This document shows positions 18,807 to 29,418 of a stretch of 30,075 nt of DNA, in pieces. Origin of the DNA: Hypsibius dujardini. Lineage: Eukaryota > Tardigrada > Eutardigrada > Parachela > Hypsibiidae. Within the stretch, counting starts at the first letter, position 1; the number at the start of each line of letters is the position of its first letter. Below the pieces are notes generated by a model that worked only from the letters and a program-made list of their open reading frames with translations, was not told the origin of the DNA and did not search any database. The translations under genes and the position numbers were made by a program. The stretch is taken from contig LRSR01011483.1 in the NCBI GenBank assembly GCA_001579985.1, forward strand, positions 1-30,075. Reading direction: 5' to 3'.

Positions 18807-21800
18807 ATGACTATAGGAAACGGCTTTTACAGCGTTTCATCCCAGCGCGATGGTTCTTCATTGGACGTCAAGACCATCAGTACCGGGGGTGATTTTACAA
18901 TCCGAGATGCGGCGGAAGGGTTCAAGTCATATTGTGGTTTGACCGCTTGGCGTGGTCGCGTACCTTTTACGTATTGGCTGCCGAAGTACTCGTTCAATGA
19001 CCTCAGAGGTGACTTGGTGGCGGGCCTGACCGTCGGACTGACCATTGTGCCGCAAGCGCTTGCCTATGTCGGGATTGCTGAGCTCCCCTTGGAGGTACAA
19101 TTCACCACACAATTTTCACAAATATTCATTATTATCATTTTTAATTATTATTATTATTAATTAATTAACTAATTTTGCTTTTGCTTTTATTTTTTATCAT
19201 GATTTTTTTCCGTCTGTTCCGTGTTTTGTTTTGGAGTTTTTTCTACGATTGTTTTATACTGAATCATAGGAATAGTTTCAGGAAGTATTTGACGACCTTG
19301 AATGATTCAGATGGGCCTTTATTCATCGTTTATGGGAGGATTCGTTTACGCCCTCTTCGGCACGGCTAAAGACTTGAGCCTTGGACCGACTTCGGTGATG
19401 TCCCTGCTGACTGCCGCGTCGTATCCTGAGCAAGCGACCATCGAGGATAAAGTGAATTGCGCCATTTTATTGGCTTTTTACTGCGGACTCGTGCAACTTA
19501 TTCTTGGAGTGTTTAACTTAGGTACGAGTGCGATTACGGTTGAACGTTAGCTCAGTCCCTAGCAGAGCTGAGCCGCTAAAGGCTCCACCGCTTATGGTGA
19601 ATTTTGTTAGTCTAAAAATCGTTTTACGCTTTTTGAATAGAAAAAATTAACATGATTTGGTTTATCCGGTTCTTTACAGCATCAAAAGTATTAGAAGTGA
19701 TCTTCACTTGTGGGGAAAAAAGCCCGCCATTTTGTTTCACTTAGCGAGAACTTTGAATTTTTTGGACGCATTTCAAAATATTTTTCGAAAGGACAAAAGT
19801 TATGTAAAATTGTAAGCTAAAAAATTTCTTTGAACAATTTTTGAAAGCTTTCTACGGGGCGCTAGCATCCGAATTCTCAACACCGTTAGCACACAACAGA
19901 GCTGTGCCGCTAAAGATTCCACCGCTAAACCCGCTAAACCCGCTAACGGTAAATTTTTTTAATCTTTAAATCGTTGTTTTTAGTCGGAAAAAAGTGTGTT
20001 TTTTTTTGTAAATGTTGAAACAGATAAAACTTTTCAAAGCGCTAACTCGGATGTTTTTTTCGGAAACATCAACTGTGATCTGCTAGATTACCTGTGCTGC
20101 GTTAAGCGAAAGGCATCTGAAATGGATTTATAGATTAACAAAATTTACCGTTAGCGGGTTTAGCGGTGGAGCCTTTAGCGGCCCAGCTCTGGTCCCTAAT
20201 TGAAGGTCGAATTTCAGTGCAGTAATTTCATTTTAACCCTGTGTTTATTATAGGAAAACAAATTTGTCTTGTCTTAAAATTATGTTATTTTAAACCAAAA
20301 CTAAAACTAAACTAAATTAACTAAAAGTGCTGATAATTTTTAATTTATTTTCACGTTTCTAAAGCCCATTAGCGGAGTAAGGATACTGCGACAGACTGAG
20401 GTGACTGATTCGAAGGATTGAAGGGAACACGATATAATCTTCATCTTTGCAGGCTTCCTCGTTAATTTCATTTCCGAGCCGGTGATAAGCGCGTTCACGT
20501 CCGCCTCAGCTCTCGTCATCCTCTACGGACAAATCAAGGGATTGATTGGTGTGAAATTCGGGGATAGTGATGACACTGTGATTGAGCAGACGATTGAATA
20601 TGCCAAATCTCTGAAAAACATCAGGTAAACTAAAAAACACTTTTCCCATCAGAAAATTAAGTAACTTTATTTAAATCTGCTTACTTAATTTATATCTCTA
20701 CTAATATTTAGACCAATTTTCGTCTGATCATTCACACTATTTATTTATTTAAGTTGCTCTATTTATTCACAGAGGATGGGACACTTTACTGGGCGTTGTC
20801 TGCCTGTGCGTGTTACTTCTCATGCGAGATCTTGCGATACGGAAAGCTCCTCGTTTTGGACTGAGCCAAAACGTTTGGAATATTTTCCGTGAAGTTGTCC
20901 GCAACGTGAAATCAGGTGCGAATTCAGGTGAAGTCTGCGTGAGTCTGTTGGTGAACTAGAATAATTATTTTCCCTTAGTTCGATATGGGATTGTAATTGT
21001 CGCAGCCACTGTTCTTGGATACATCGCTGTGAACTTCGGATTCGGCGACAAACTCGTGCTTACTGGAGCTGTCAAGTCCGGACTGCCTCCGTTTGAACTT
21101 CCGAAATTTGCGTGGGGAAATCGGACCTTCATCGACACACTGGCAATCGTGGGACCCAGTGTGCCGTTTCTCATCCTGGTCGGGTCTTTGGAGGCGATCA
21201 CGGTGGCGAAGGTGTTTTCGGCGCAGTATCACTACCGGATAATTCCGAGCCAAGAACTCGTGGCGCTTGGATTGGCGAACATAGTGGGATCGTTTTTCCA
21301 CGCTTATCCAATCACAGGGGCGTTTTCCCGGTCAGCCTTAGCTGCCCAAAGTGGTGTGAGGACCCAGATGGGCAGTGCCTGGACGAGTGCTTTTGTTTTA
21401 CTGGCCATGGCTGTTATTTCTCCGGTATGGCGAAACGAGCGTGCCTATGTCTGTAGCTATGTCTGTGTCTATGTCTGTAGCTATGTCTGTGTCTGTGTCT
21501 GTGTCTGTGTCTGTGTCTGTGTCTGTGTCTGTGTCTGTGTCTGTGTCTGTGTCTGTGTCTGTGTAGTTTGAATCATTTTAGCCACTTCTTCAGGCATTCC
21601 GGTACATTCCAAAAGCAGCCCTCAGCGCGGTCATCATCGTGGCAGTTCTCATCCTCTTCGACTTCAAGATCTTCAAAGAGCTGTGGCATTTGAGCCGGAA
21701 AGAGCTCATCCCTGTTCTCCTCACAATCATCATTAGTTTCACCGTCGGTGTCGACTACGGAATCCTCGCTGGTGTGGGCGTGTCCCTACTCCTCTTACTC

Positions 21801-22346
21801 TACCCGATTGCTCGGCCGTTAATTGTGGCGCAATTTCGACGAGAGACCTCCGCGGTCGTTCGAACCTCCCACGTCGACCCAAAAAGCAAGCAGCGAACCC
21901 TGCGAATTACTGTTACGCCGAAAGGCGCGCTGTTCTTTCCGGCCGCCGATAATCTGAAAGAATTCTTTCAAGACTCCATTCTTGAAGAAAATTCAGATGA
22001 ACTGAACAAGAAACATCCAGAAACGTTTCAAAGTGAAGAGATCATTTTCGATGGAATGTTCCTGGAAGAGTCCGATTTCACGACACTTGTCGCGATCAAA
22101 TCGATCGTCTTGATGTGTTCGCGCGCGAAAAAAGTGATTCGCTTTCGGAATACTTCGAAAAGGATTCTGCAATTCATCCTGCCAAAAGAGATGCACAGCC
22201 TCATCTCTTCACATGATTTACAAGCGAACTTTTCAGCCGATGACACTGCAGTTATTGTCATGGCTGAACGGCTTGAAGAGAATGCGGAAGACATTCCGCG
22301 GTGTGATACTTCGTGCACGGCTTTGAGTCAGGACGAATTAGCGTGA
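18807..22346 (+). CDS. SLC26A11: SLC26A11-like anion transporter, six exons
   Basis: Predicted multi-pass anion (sulfate/chloride-type) transporter. Exons: 18807-19094, 19311-19521, 20453-20624, 20773-20915, 20979-21424, 21594-22346; phases agree at every junction, giving 670 residues. Exons 1-2 carry LVAGLTVGLTIVPQALAYVG and GLYSSFMGGFVYALFGTAKD, the SLC26 signature region, although the usual Pro-x-Tyr before GLYS is replaced by Glu-Met across the junction. Exon 3 has GQIKGLIGVK, and exon 5 has VAKVFSAQYHYRI and YPITGAFSRSALAAQSG, which resemble SLC26A11 most closely. Exon 6 holds the last membrane segments (YIPKAALSAVIIVAVLILFD) and a cytosolic STAS domain at about 515-650. Exon 4 has a second in-frame donor 12 bp later (20927). 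AATAAA lies at 22397. Substrate is inferred from the family. Confidence 0.93.
19563..20191. mobile_element. hAT-type MITE in SLC26 intron 2, 8-bp TSD
   Basis: The termini are CAGAGCTGAGCCGCTAAAGG (19563) and the inverted CCTTTAGCGGCCCAGCTCTG ending at 20191; inverted similarity continues for about 45 bp. The flanks are GTCCCTAG (19555-19562) and GTCCCTAA (20192-20199), an 8-bp target duplication with one mismatch, as expected of hAT elements. An extra internal left-end copy begins at about 19897. It is 629 bp with no transposase and fills most of the intron. Confidence 0.88.
20916..20927 (+). promoter_or_regulatory. Tandem in-frame splice donors, SLC26 exon 4
   Basis: TCAG|gtgcga at 20916 and TCAG|gtgaag at 20928 are both phase 1 donors that join exon 5 in frame. 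Use of the second adds four residues (Gly-Ala-Asn-Ser). The second matches the donor consensus better. Confidence 0.5.
21465..21563. repeat. (TGTGTC)n hexanucleotide repeat in SLC26 intron 5
   Basis: Starting about 40 bp after the donor, the intron is a TGTCTG repeat, pure from about 21486, about 30 bp from the acceptor region. It belongs to the same class as the array upstream of the promoter. Confidence 0.95.
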
Positions 22347-22396
22347 TGCGCAAAGCTAAATTTCTTTCGATTCTTTTTGCGCTGCCAAAAAAAAAG

Positions 22397-22402
22397 AATA
22401 AA
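22397..22402 (+). promoter_or_regulatory. Poly(A) signal of the SLC26 gene
   Basis: AATAAA 51 bp after the stop codon; another AATAAA lies at 22434-22439. Confidence 0.65.
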
Positions 22403-22468
22403 TGCGATGGAGAATGATCAATATTTTGCTCGTAATAAAATATCATGGGGATATTATATATATTATAT

Positions 22469-22959
22469 TCACTTATGGGGAAAAAAGCCCGCCATTTTGT
22501 TTCACTAAGCGAGAACTTTAAATTTGTGGACGCACTTCAAAATATATTTCGAAAAGACAAAAGTTACATAAAATTTAAGGCTACAAAATATTTTTGAACA
22601 ATTTTTGAAAGCTTTCTACGGGGCGCTAGCATCCGAATTCTCAACACCGTTAGCACAGAACAGAGCTAAGCCGCTAAAGGCTTCACCGCTAAAACCGTTA
22701 AACCCGCTAACGGTAAATTTTTTTAATCTTTAAATCGTTGTTTTTAGTCGGAAAAAGTGTTTTTTTCTGTAAATGTAGGAACAGATAAACTTTTTAAAGC
22801 GCTTTCTCGGGTTTTTTTTCGGAAACATCAATAGTGATCTGCTAGATTACCTGTGCTGCGTTAAGCGAAAGGCATCTGAAATGGATTTATAGATTAACAA
22901 AATTTACCGTTAGCGGGTTTAGCGAGTTTAGCGGTGGAACCTTTAGCGGCCCATCTCTG
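22469..22959. mobile_element. Second copy of the hAT-type MITE, left-truncated
   Basis: From TTCACTTATGGGGAAAAAAG to CCTTTAGCGGCCCATCTCTG it matches the right three quarters of the SLC26 intron 2 element (from about 19707). The outer left terminus is missing; the internal CAGAGCTAAGCCGCTAAAGG at 22661 acts as its inverted partner. The 8-mers flanking this inner unit (GCACAGAA and ATACAGAA) agree at six positions, but the upstream homology with copy 1 argues they are not a true duplication. Confidence 0.8.
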
Positions 22960-24383
22960 ATACAGAACTTGCGATTTCCAGTTAACACGAAATCAAATAA
23001 TCAAATTTGCAAACTTCTGGCTACCCTTTTTGCTGTTTTAAATTAAATTACAAAATCTTTTCAGTTTGGCAGCCATCGATGTCAGATATGGCTTAATTTC
23101 GTAATATTCCACTTTATGTCAAGAACTTTAAAGTTTTCTCTGATAAAAGGAGAATAATTTCAATAATCTCAGTTCGACGTTTTGGCTCCTGCAAACAAAT
23201 CGGGCGAATGGAATTTTTTTTTTTTTAATTTTTTTTTGACAAAGCGGATTATGTATGGAACAACTTTTGCAATTGATATGGTCTAATTCAAACAAAACTC
23301 ACGAAACTACAATTTAAGCACTGCTCCGCCGGTGAAATTTATTTGCTTCTTATGACTGAGGAAATGTGATTGCCTTTTCCAATTGGAAAAACCAGCAGCT
23401 GCCGATTTATTTCCAGCGACGGCGTGATTTACATTTCTATAATTAACTGCTTGCAAAAAATAGAGGATCTCCAGCGCCATGGGCTTCTTAAAAAAATCAC
23501 TTTCATAATTTGCTTTTCGACACGTTTTCTCTCGGTTGAATAACCTCTCGCAGGCGTTAACCGTTCGACGATCGCCCTGCGGCATCAGTGAGTACACACA
23601 CACGTGGCTTAAACCTTGACCTGACCGAATTAAGCACTTCAACTCGACGGCTGTGTATAACAATCAAACAACGAGTATAATGGTTTAATTCGGTTAGCGC
23701 AAGCTGTTTGCCACTTGATTAGTGTACTGTGAGGCTTGTTGCGGCGGATACGGTAATTCCGATATGATGTTGTTTATTCAGCGGCCAGCGCCGAATGCGA
23801 ACAGCAAAAATCAAAGTTGTCATCCGGCGTGCAAGAAAGAATAACGAAAAAACTCCTACGCTAGTGATAAATGGAAACGTGTCTTGTATGAATCATCTTG
23901 GCGAGCCATCTTCCCATTTTGAACGCCTTTTAAAAAGTGATTTTGTTGGATAACACATCTGATGAGCTGTCTCTGTTGTGATTTTGACAGCCAGCAAAAA
24001 CAGAATTCTCCACGTGCACTCATCAATACTTTCGAGGCCGATCGATTTCGCGAATCCAGCTCACACAAATTCTTCATTTCACCGGATCATCTTTCAGCTG
24101 GCATTTCGTTTATTCCTCATCCGAATTATTTACAGAGGATCTTCCGATAACGACGTATTGTATAAAAATTACTTTAATCTTAAACAGAAAATCCGAATCT
24201 TCCTTCATCTTAAAAATAAATGGCCATTTATTCGTCTGGAGAAAACAAAACTAATTTTTCTTCTGCGAAAAGAATTGAAATCCTCCAACACGCTTGATTA
24301 GAAAAATTATCGAAATTATTCAACTGAAACGGATGCGGCTCAATCTCATGCATCAACTGATGAAGCGATTTTAAATTAAAAAA
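22960..24383. other. Intergenic, upstream of GT92 gene
   Basis: AT-rich with poly-T runs near 23210-23240. A 118-codon minus-strand frame at 23307-23663 starts at TTG and shows no motif. TATAAAA at 24161, 223 bp before the GT92 start, might be a core promoter element, but in AT-rich DNA this is weak. Confidence 0.4.
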
Positions 24384-25668
24384 ATGAATTGTTTCTCGCG
24401 CTGTTTTCATCCATCGGTCAAACAACTCTGCGCTTTCAACTTCAGCCTGTCTGTTTTGTTTTGTGTGGCTTTATTTACAAGACAACATTTTTACTCCTCG
24501 TTAAATGACGACAAAAGGTCCGGACATGCGCCAAATATTTCCGCCAAAAATGTTCAATTTGAATGGCGGGAAATCTTCACCGGTTTCTACGTTTATTCTC
24601 TTCGTTATACGACGAGCCACGACGGCAGACACGCCCTTCATGCCGTGACAATTGGTAACGCGACAGATGAAGTTTTTTGGAACACCACAACCTGTTTCTG
24701 TGCTTACGGAGCAACCGACAAAAATAATCAATCAATCAATCAGCATCTGCGTTTTTTGGGAGAACTGCAAAGACTTCCGGAATCTCATCGCTACAGCGGA
24801 CTGACTTGGACTGCAGCACGCTTGAAATGTCCCTTCCCGGAAGCGGCTCAGACATTCGGCTATGTCACTCTGCAGTGTCGGTAATTTTAAAATTTAAATT
24901 AGCTTTTCTAGTAAGATAAAAACCGATAAAGAAATTTGTCAGCAAAGTTTTAGTTCAGTTCTTTATTAGCTCTAAGGTTAGCTTAGTTTTTCCTTGCCTT
25001 TGTTTTTTTCTTAATCAGCCAAAAAAACTGAAGCCAAGAAATTAGTCAAGGAACGTTTTAGTTTAATTTTGAATTAGCTTTTTTAGTTAGATAAAAATTG
25101 ATGCAATGAATTTGTTAGCAAAGTTTTAGTTCAGTTCAGTTCTGTATCAGTTTTTCAGGTCAGCTTAGCTTTTCCTTGCCTAGATATGAACGGTTCCCTG
25201 GAGGATCCTCGTCTGGGTCAGTTACGCTGGCTTGTCCGGAAGTTCCACGGTCGCCGCCGACGAACCTCACTTTCGCCCACTGCGGACCTCCGTTGCACAC
25301 GAATTACGATCGGCCAGCAGTAATTGTAGAGTTCGTGGAGTACTACAGACTGATGGGAGTGACAAAATTTTACGAGTATGACTTTGATACTTCAAAAAAC
25401 ACCAAAGCAGTGCTGAATTACTACAAGAAAGAGGGGATTATGGAGGTTACCAACTGGAACCTGCCGGACGTTGTCGGGAGGGGAATTCATTATTTCGGCC
25501 AGATAGCTTTGCTGTATGACTGCCTGCTCAAGTCAAGCTTAACTCATGACTATACAGTTTTTTGTAAGTGTTCCTAATTATCAGATTCTGTCTGTCTGTC
25601 TGTCTGTCTATCTGTCTGTCTGACTGTATATATGTCTGCCTGTTCTGTGTGTGTGTGTGTCTGTCTGG

Positions 25669-25704
<36 letters not shown>

Positions 25705-26185
25705 TCTTTATTGAATTTGGCAATTTATTTCAGCGGACTTTGACGAACAGTTCGCCACTGCAAAAGTGCCTGCAACATTCGAGAGCATTATGAACAGTGG
25801 TCGGATCGACTGCTCCTACGTGCGGAGTGCGTTGATGTATCCCAAACCAAGAAGAGTAGATAGGATTGAAGGAGGCAACCCGCTGCTGCGATCCGCCAAA
25901 AGAATATTTCGAGAGACGGAAATTTTTAAAAGTGGCGCACGCTCGAAATATATCTGCCGTGGTAGATTAATTGACGTTCCGTTAATTCATTACGTGCGGA
26001 AATTTAAATTTAAAGATGACGTCATGCTTGATGACGCCGATCCGGAAAATACTCTCTTACTGCACTTTCGATCGTTGCCGCATGAGCTTGTCAATATCAC
26101 TGCAGAGACGAGGACCTTGGTGCATGTCGCATCGCTCAAGCGAAATGTCTTTCAGATTTGGAAGAACATTTTTGGGTCGGCGTGA
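24384..26185 (+). CDS. Glycosyltransferase family 92 protein, three exons
   Basis: Predicted Golgi type II membrane glycosyltransferase (GT92, formerly DUF23), a family whose characterised members add galactose to glycans. Exons 24384-24880, 25184-25563 and 25734-26185 join in phases 2 and 1, giving 442 residues. The N-terminus has a short cytosolic part and a signal anchor (FNFSLSVLFCVALF, about residues 19-32). The lumenal part carries NIS, NAT, NTT, NQS, NLT and NIT sequons. Exon 2 holds the family block VIVEFVEYYRLMGVTKFYEY and GQIALLYDCL. The exon 2-3 junction creates the metal-binding SDFDEQF (Asp294-Phe-Asp296). Exon 3 has KYICRGRLIDVPLIHYVRK and LLLHFRS, matching the family's late motifs. 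Donor and acceptor sugars cannot be told. AATAAA lies at 26304. Confidence 0.88.
24899..25183. repeat. Tandem duplication inside GT92 intron 1
   Basis: A block of about 105 bp (TTAGCTTTTCTAGTAAGATA through AGCAAAGTTTTAGTTCAGTT to TTTTTCCTTGCCT) occurs at 24899-25003 and again at 25075-25183. The second copy ends in the functional acceptor CCTTGCCTAG; the first reads CCTTGCCTTTG and has lost it. Confidence 0.8.
25587..25705. repeat. (TGTC)n microsatellite in GT92 intron 2
   Basis: Interrupted TGTC tetranucleotide array filling most of the 170-bp intron, starting about 23 bp after the donor. Confidence 0.95.
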
Positions 26186-26303
26186 CATTAAAAGTGAACA
26201 TCCTCGCTGCTAAAAAAATGATTATAAATTTGTCGCAAAAGTTCTGTACTTTGAAGTCACACGAAAAAATACATGAAATACATGAAAAAGAAAAGGAGAA
26301 AAA

Positions 26304-26309
26304 AATAAA
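26304..26309 (+). promoter_or_regulatory. Poly(A) signal of the GT92 gene
   Basis: AATAAA about 120 bp downstream of the GT92 stop codon. Confidence 0.5.
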
Positions 26310-27559
26310 ACTCACTGGCTTTATAATTAAGGCACTTAAAAAAATTACATTGATTTTAATTTAATTTTAATTTTTAATTTTAATTTTAACTAGAAAAGAT
26401 CTTCTTCCTCTTCTTGGAATTATTATCGCTGACCTTGCGAGAAATGGAGAGCGCGACGATGAAGAAACACAAGGGAATTGTTTTATTTATTTTTCAGGAA
26501 TCCGAAGCGTGCGCAGAAAAATGTTTGTTGCTTCGTCAAACGCGGTTTCAATTTTCCCTTTTATTCAAATTATTATTTTTTCAATCAACCCTTTTGATTT
26601 TAACTAAAAGTAATATTCTGCAGATCCGAATCAACTTCAATTGAAAAATGGTTCTCAAATCGAAAAAATTTTACCTAGCGCAGGTTTTTGTTTTAGAGAA
26701 ATTAGGCTTCTTAAAAAATTCCTCAACGCCGATTGCCAATTTGAAATCAGGGCGTGAAAAACTTCAATTTTTGGTCCGATCCTTTTTTTTGCCCATTGGT
26801 TTGCTGCTGGGAACATTCCTCTTTGCCTGCTTAAAACTGGCTGAAGTGATCTACCGCATTCAATCAACTTTCGATTACAACGTGATCGCGACGCAGAAAA
26901 GCAACAGTCTTTTAGAAGCTCTTTATTATCTCCCCGATGCGGCTCTGAATATGCGCTGTTTTCTTGTCTTGATCGTTTTTTACCGCAACCGTCAAACGGT
27001 TCCTCATTTAATCACGGACGTTTTTAATTTGGCCGGAAATTTTCAGGTCAACGAATTTTCGAGAAAACTCACTTTTAAGCGAGTGAAAGTTGCTTCGATC
27101 GTTTTATTCGGTCTCAGTGTGGGCGTCCATTTCATTTGGCCGGCGACAATTTGGCCGGAATTTTTCGCTCGACCGAATGAAGGGAACAGCAACATTTGGA
27201 TGGAGTTTGACACGTCTCCCGTTCCGCTGCACATGAGCCACTTCCAGTTCCTGTGCGTGGAACTCTGCTTTCGACATTTCCCAACAAGTCGTGCTGTGTG
27301 TCGTGATATTAGCGTGCATCCTGGCGGACATTTTGGCGGCTCTTCTGGCGGAAATCGAAGCCGAATCACGACTGGCGTTGTGTAAATATATTTCAATATC
27401 TTTTTAGGGTTTGAGCAGTGACAGACAGATAGACCAAATGTCTTTTTATTTCACATTACAACGATTGAAACTGTAATTAAAAGATTATGTTTAAAGAATC
27501 AAAATGCATTTTTAAGATTGTTATGTTGCATTGCAATATTAACTATTTGTTAAATACCA

Positions 27560-28130
27560 ACATTAATATTAACGCAAAAGTTATTACTAGTAGTAATAGT
27601 AATGATAATAATATAAATTATAATAGTAATGGTGACAATAAGAGCTATAAAAATAATGGTACGAAGTAATAATAATATTTTTAATAAGTGCCAATAGTAA
27701 TAGTAATGGTAATAAAAATAGTAATAGTAATACTAATACTAATAGTAATAGTAATTTTTCTGTTAAATGCCAAAAGTAATAGTTACATTATTAATAGTAA
27801 TAGTAATAGTAATAGTGATATTACTAGTAGTAGTAATAATAGTAATAGTAATATTAATAGTAATAGTAATACTAATAGTAATACTAATAGTAATAATAAT
27901 TTTTCTGTTAAATGCCAAAAGTAATAGTTACGTTAATAATAGTAGTAGTAATGGTAAAAGCATTAGTAATGGGAAAAGCATTAGTAATAGTAATAGTAAT
28001 AGTAGTTTTTCTGTTAAATGCCAAAAGTAATAGTTACGTTTATAATAATAGTAATAATGGTAAAAGCATTAGTAATAATAATAGCAATATTAATCTTTCT
28101 ATTAAATGCCAATAGTAACAGTACTTATAG
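27560..28130. repeat. AATAGT low-complexity array in receptor intron 1
   Basis: Tri- and hexanucleotide AAT/AGT repeats are punctuated by a unit TTTTCTGTTAAATGCCAAAA at about 27756, 27900 and 28004 and a variant near 28095, giving a higher-order period of about 90-145 bp. Confidence 0.9.
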
Positions 28131-28731
28131 TAATCGAATAATAATAACAACTGTTAGCTATATGGATTTTCCTGTTATATAGGAATAGTAATATGACGCT
28201 AAAATTTAATTTATCATTTGAATAAACTTACTTGTATGTTTAAATTGATGTGATTTTTTTAACATTACATAAATTTCAGTATAAGATTTACACAGCCCTA
28301 ATCTCGACACATATTTGCAGCACGAGATAATAAAATTGGTTTGCAAGAAGTCATGCAGCAGCAGCAGCAGCAGCTACAAAAATGGGCGGAAGCGCACGTT
28401 CACTTGCTGAGTTTGATGAATCGCCTAAACGCGCAATTCGGAGCGATTTTGCTGTTTGCCTACAGTTTGGACATAATTGTGGTGCTTGGATCAGCCTCGT
28501 GGCTGCTAACCAGCAATGCGAATTCCACCATTTGGTATTACGCCACATCATTTAGTGGGGTTCTCGTTTTCGGTGTCTACACCACAATATTGCCGTGGCC
28601 TTTGGTGTCCGTTCATAAAAAGGTGAGGGACCTTTTTCCCGTCTTCAACCCATTCGCTCAGATCTTGCACTTTCGGCTACTGAATATTTGTGAATGTCAA
28701 ACCGGTTTTCCATCGAAAAATGTCGGACTTA

Positions 28732-28732
<1 letters not shown>

Positions 28733-28800
<68 letters not shown>

Positions 28801-28815
28801 ATGTGTCTGTCTGTA
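28733..28815. repeat. (TGTC)n microsatellite in receptor intron 2
   Basis: Near-pure CTGT tetranucleotide array ending about 20 bp before the exon 3 acceptor. Confidence 0.95.
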
Positions 28816-28913
28816 ATTGTGTGACTTGTGGATTTCAGAGTCTCATGCTACCTGAGAGCCTTTACCTACTATCGCACTCACGGAAAAGAGTTGTTACAAC
28901 ATCTGCTGAAAAG

Positions 28914-29418
28914 GTACACACATGGCCACAATTTTGGCTGGCAGACTTTAAGCCGAGGGTAGTCCGAGTTTGAGCCGAATGAAGTTATCGCGAGCACGCG
29001 CTCTTGACCACGGCTGACCATGCATTTTAATGAAAGTCGAATTTAGAAATTAAAGCAGTTTGCTCAATCTAATTTTTCCGCTGTGCATTAAATTAAAGAT
29101 TCAGGAGAAAGCAGTGGCAAGCTCTAGCCAAAAGTGGCTCAAACTCAGACCACCCTGATGGCTCAAACTCAGACCACCCTGATGGCTCAAACTCAGCCCA
29201 CCCTGATGGCTCAAACTCAGACCACCCTGATGGCTCAAACTTAGACCACCCTGATGGCTCGAACTCAGACCACCTTGATGGCTCAAACTCAGCCCACCCT
29301 GATGGCTCAAACTCAGCCCACCTTGATGGCTCAAACTTAGCCCACCCTGATGGCTCGAACTCAGATCACCTTGATGGCTCAAACTCAGACCACCCAAAAT
29401 TGTGGCCACGTGTGTAAC
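28914..29418. mobile_element. TIR element starting at a splice donor
   Basis: GTACACACATGGCCACAATT (28914) is mirrored by AATTGTGGCCACGTGTGTAAC ending at 29418; the 24-25-bp arms differ by one substitution and one gap. The left end coincides exactly with the GT of the exon 3 donor. The interior contains an 11-copy 24-bp minisatellite and a reversed fragment of it (GTCCGAGTTTGAGCC) near 28960. No coding frame. Confidence 0.65.
29135..29396. repeat. 24-bp minisatellite TGGCTCAAACTCAGACCACC
   Basis: About 11 tandem copies of a 24-bp unit (TGGCTCAAACTCAGACCACC plus CTGA) with variants AGCCCACC, TTAG and CTCG. The long Ser-Leu-Ser-His-Gln-Gly-Gly frame on the minus strand is a product of the repeat. 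Confidence 0.95.

Noticed and set aside
22653-22967. 299-bp hAT unit with its own 8-bp target duplication
   Set aside because: The flanking 8-mers match at only six positions, and homology with the SLC26 intron copy continues to the left, so the apparent left end is internal.
23307-23663. 118-codon minus-strand frame
   Set aside because: Starts at TTG, no motif, no promoter or splice context; a chance open frame is likely.
26186-26647. Short plus-strand frames between GT92 and the receptor
   Set aside because: Lys/Ile- and Phe/Leu-rich translations of AT-rich DNA; best read as 3' UTR and spacer.
27688-28115. Hydrophobic Ile/Val and Asn/Ser frames
   Set aside because: Low-complexity AATAGT intron sequence; hydrophobicity follows from codons such as ATA, GTA and ATT.
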